Origin: Gammaproteobacteria bacterium
GTDB lineage: Bacteria > Pseudomonadota > Gammaproteobacteria > Chromatiales > Chromatiaceae
Direction: 5' to 3'
DNA length: 6,748 nt
NCBI GenBank assembly: GCA_024644505.1
Contig: JAHEHQ010000143.1
Coordinates: 1 to 6,748 of the forward strand
Shown piece by piece: positions 4,137 through 6,748 of the stretch (its first letter is position 1; each line of letters opens with the position of its first letter). Under the pieces are notes generated by a model. The model did no database searches, had not been told where the DNA came from, and saw only the letters and a program-made list of their open reading frames with translations. The position numbers were made by a program, and so were the translations under genes.

Positions 4137-6748
4137 GAGGGCCTGTGTCGTCTTGTTTGATAATGAGGACTTGCAACAGGTTTTCCACCGGCATGGGCCG
4201 ATGGTAGAGATAACCCTGTGCCAGATCGCAGGCCTTTTCCGCGATTGCCGCCTCCTGGGCGTCGGTTTCCACACCTTCGGCAAGGACAAGGAGATTGAGG
4301 CTGTGCCCCATCGCAATGATCGCCTGAAGAATTGCGGCATCCCCCTGGTCCTCCGGCAGACCGCTGATAAAACTCCTGTCGATCTTGATGATATCCACGG
4401 GAAGCTGCTTCAGGTAACTCAGTGACGAATAGCCGGTACCAAAATCATCCACCGCGACCTTGCATCCCTGTTTGTTGAATGCATCAAGTTTCGTGAGCGT
4501 CTGATCGTCGGCCTCGATCAGTACGTTTTCAGTCAACTCGATACCTATGTCAGCCGGCTGCAGCCGATGGCGTTCCAGGGTTTTCTGAAGTGCGGAGAGA
4601 ACGTCTCCAAACAGAAACTGCCGCCCGGAGATGTTGATATCCACGCGCAGCGACCCGACACCAAGGCGATTCCATTCGGCCTTGTCCCGGCAGGCCCGCT
4701 CGATGACCCAAAGCCCGATCTGATTGATGAGATCTGATTTCTCGGCGACCGGAATAAACTCAGCGGGAGAGACAAATCCCAGTTCCGGATCCTGCCACCG
4801 CAGCAGGGCTTCGCAACTGACGATTTGTCTGCTTCCCAGATCAATCTGCGGCTGGTAATGCAGCTCGAACAGATTATCTCTGATTGCGCGTCTCAAACCT
4901 GCGGTCAGGGCCTGATGACGTCGCATATCCTCATTCATCGAGGCGGAGAAAAAGCGGTATCGATTCTTGCCTGATTCCTTGGCCTGGTACATGGCCGTGT
5001 CGGCGCTCTTCAACAACAGGCTGCAGTTGGTGCCGTCCTCCGGATACATGGCGACACCGATGCTGGAGGTGATAAAGATCTCGTGGTCATCCAGGGCCAA
5101 TGGCCTTTCGAACATCTCCAGTATTTTTTGCGTCAGTACGGATACGTCCTCGTAGGAATTCACCTCGGGCACCAAAAGGACAAATTCATCCCCCCCGAAA
5201 CGGGCCAGAAAATCGTAATCCCGGATTCCGGAAGAGAGGTGCTCGGCAACGTGCCTTAAAACCCGATCCCCGAAATCGTGGCCCAGGGAATCATTGATCA
5301 GCTTGAAATTATCCAGATCTATGAAGATCAGCGCCGCCTTGGAATCGAATCGGCCCGCTTCGTTGAGCCGGGCCGTGAGCTCACGTTCCAGGTACCGGCG
5401 ATTGGGCAGATCGGTAACCGGGTCGAACGATGCGATGTAGTTGAGTTCCGCCTCTGCCCGCTTCAGATCCTGCAGATCCACATCGATGCAGAACATCTCG
5501 GGTGCATCGGTTTTCTCTTTCAGAAGCACATGGCTCGTGTATACCGGTACATCCCCACCATCCTTGTGCCGGAAAACCATCTCTGTCGCCGGAATCTTCT
5601 TTCCCTCTTCGATATATCGGGTGATGGATTCCCTGGCATGGCGCTGCATCCCTTGGGGCATGATCAGCTCTTCCAGCCTCCGACCCTCAGCTTCCGCACT
5701 GGTATAGCCGTACAGACGCTCACTGGATGCATTCCAGAAAATAACCCGCCGATCCCGGTCATAGCCTCGCACCGCAATATTCGGCAGGGATTCTATGAGA
5801 TCCCTGAAGCGTTTCTCACTTTCCTGAAGATGGAACTCGGCCCGCTTCTGCTCCGACACATCCTCGAAGACTGCCACCACCTCGTCCGACGGAAGACGGA
5901 ATATATAACTGGTCACCCAAAGCTCAAGCCTCTCATCCCGATACAGGGTGGCTGGCAACAGCTCCGGGGTGCCGGTGGCGGAAACCCGCCGCAGCACATC
6001 CAGCAGACCCATCTGCTCCAGCGCGGGAAACACTTCCAGCACGTCGCGGCCGATCACCTGCGCCTTGGGGGTTCCCCCCATTTTCTCCGCTGCCCGGTTC
6101 ATGTTCTTGAGGGCAAATCCCCGCCCGGAACCGGTCGGCTTATAGATCACCACACCATTGCTCAGGGAATCGAACAGCGTCCGGAAGCGATTTTCCCGAT
6201 CCCGGAGTTCGGATGCCTTGCGGCTGGCGTCCGTAATGTCCAGTGTGGTCCCGATCATGCTGATGGGAGTACCCTGGTTGTCGAAGCTCACCCTGCCCCG
6301 CTGTTGCACGATGCGTTCTTCCCCATCCGGGTGCAACACCCGATGATCGATGGCGTAGCTGCCGTCGGGTCGGGTTGCGGCGGCTTCCATCTCCGCCTCT
6401 ACGGCATCCAGATCCTCCGGATGTACGGCTTTGAGAAAATTTTCCACCCGGGCCGAAACGGATCCGGGTTCATAGCCCAGCAGACGAAACTCCTCATCCG
6501 ACCAGAGTGCCCTGCCCGTCGTCAGATCCAGTTCCCAGCTGCCGCAGCGGGCAATGCGCTGCGCCTCGGCGAGCATCGACTCACTCTTTTGCAACGCCTC
6601 CCTGGCAAGGACGCGCTTGGTGATGTCCTGGACGGAACCCACGGAGCGCACCGGCGAACCCTGTTCGTCGTAATGGGTTTCACCCCGTTCGATAACATGC
6701 TTGATACGCCCGTCGGAAAACTGCAGGCGATGAGTCAGTTCATAGGAG
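4129..6748 (-). CDS. Multi-PAS GGDEF-EAL protein (c-di-GMP turnover), 5' end outside window
   Basis: The reading frame is open to the window edge. The GTG at 6651 is internal, because the 32 codons before it encode the end of a further PAS domain (HRLQFSDGRIKHVIERGE). The visible part is 872 residues, numbered here from its first full codon. Order: PAS tail (1-45), PAS_3-type domain (about 60-172), PAS (about 187-303), PAS (about 313-432), GGDEF (about 437-604), EAL (about 614-865). The cyclase site is intact, with FGGDEF at 517-522 and metal-site Asp in FIDLDNFK. An RDYD inhibitory I-site lies five residues before GGDEF. The phosphodiesterase residues are also present: EALLR (646-650), Asn of INISGRQ (705), ELTEN (737-741), DDFGTG (767-772), Lys of IKIDRS (788), AEGVET (823-828) and QGY (844-846). 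It may therefore make and degrade c-di-GMP, with the balance set by PAS input. No membrane segment is visible in this part. It is convergent with the AraC-type gene. Confidence 0.92.
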   Translation of the reverse strand, partial: SYELTHRLQFSDGRIKHVIERGETHYDEQGSPVRSVGSVQDITKRVLAREALQKSESMLAEAQRIARCGSWELDLTTGRALWSDEEFRLLGYEPGSVSARVENFLKAVHPEDLDAVEAEMEAAATRPDGSYAIDHRVLHPDGEERIVQQRGRVSFDNQGTPISMIGTTLDITDASRKASELRDRENRFRTLFDSLSNGVVIYKPTGSGRGFALKNMNRAAEKMGGTPKAQVIGRDVLEVFPALEQMGLLDVLRRVSATGTPELLPATLYRDERLELWVTSYIFRLPSDEVVAVFEDVSEQKRAEFHLQESEKRFRDLIESLPNIAVRGYDRDRRVIFWNASSERLYGYTSAEAEGRRLEELIMPQGMQRHARESITRYIEEGKKIPATEMVFRHKDGGDVPVYTSHVLLKEKTDAPEMFCIDVDLQDLKRAEAELNYIASFDPVTDLPNRRYLERELTARLNEAGRFDSKAALIFIDLDNFKLINDSLGHDFGDRVLRHVAEHLSSGIRDYDFLARFGGDEFVLLVPEVNSYEDVSVLTQKILEMFERPLALDDHEIFITSSIGVAMYPEDGTNCSLLLKSADTAMYQAKESGKNRYRFFSASMNEDMRRHQALTAGLRRAIRDNLFELHYQPQIDLGSRQIVSCEALLRWQDPELGFVSPAEFIPVAEKSDLINQIGLWVIERACRDKAEWNRLGVGSLRVDINISGRQFLFGDVLSALQKTLERHRLQPADIGIELTENVLIEADDQTLTKLDAFNKQGCKVAVDDFGTGYSSLSYLKQLPVDIIKIDRSFISGLPEDQGDAAILQAIIAMGHSLNLLVLAEGVETDAQEAAIAEKACDLAQGYLYHRPMPVENLLQVLIIKQDDTGPPE

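Noticed and set aside
6649..6651. GTG as the start of the GGDEF-EAL gene
   Set aside because: The frame continues upstream to the window edge with clear PAS-domain sequence, so the true start is beyond 6748.

Overview
The window is GC-rich bacterial DNA with long ORFs, clear Shine-Dalgarno sites and a gene set (PAS-GGDEF-EAL sensor, AraC-type regulator with an OruR/ArgR-like N-terminal half, fatty acyl-AMP ligase) that suggests a proteobacterium, most likely a gammaproteobacterium. That placement is an inference from protein style. No rRNA, tRNA, CRISPR array or insertion sequence is visible.

Layout from left to right. Positions 1-93 hold no recognisable gene. Positions 94-887 (+) carry a broken gene: the C-terminal part of a bacterial transcriptional activator domain (BTAD) in one frame, then tetratricopeptide-like helices in another frame. 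The central ATPase usual for such regulators is absent. It converges on a fatty acyl-AMP ligase gene (928-2715, -) across a 40-bp gap. A 400-bp intergenic region (2716-3115) follows, rich in inverted repeats. It separates the ligase from a divergently transcribed AraC-family regulator (3116-4123, +). The regulator converges, with only 5 bp between stop codons, on a multi-PAS GGDEF-EAL protein (4129 to beyond 6748, -) whose start lies outside the window.

How the genes may work together. The divergent regulator/ligase pair is the natural unit: the regulator probably controls the ligase, and its ligand-binding-like N-terminal half may sense a metabolite related to the ligase's fatty-acid chemistry (inference). 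The ligase should make acyl-adenylates and load an acyl carrier protein, but no carrier protein, polyketide synthase or aminotransferase partner is present, so the acceptor is unknown. The c-di-GMP enzyme shares no transcript with the pair, and a functional link is not shown.

No gene here is clearly a previously undescribed system. The parts most worth a second look are the symmetric elements in the ligase/regulator intergenic region, the partnerless ligase, and the decayed BTAD/TPR gene.
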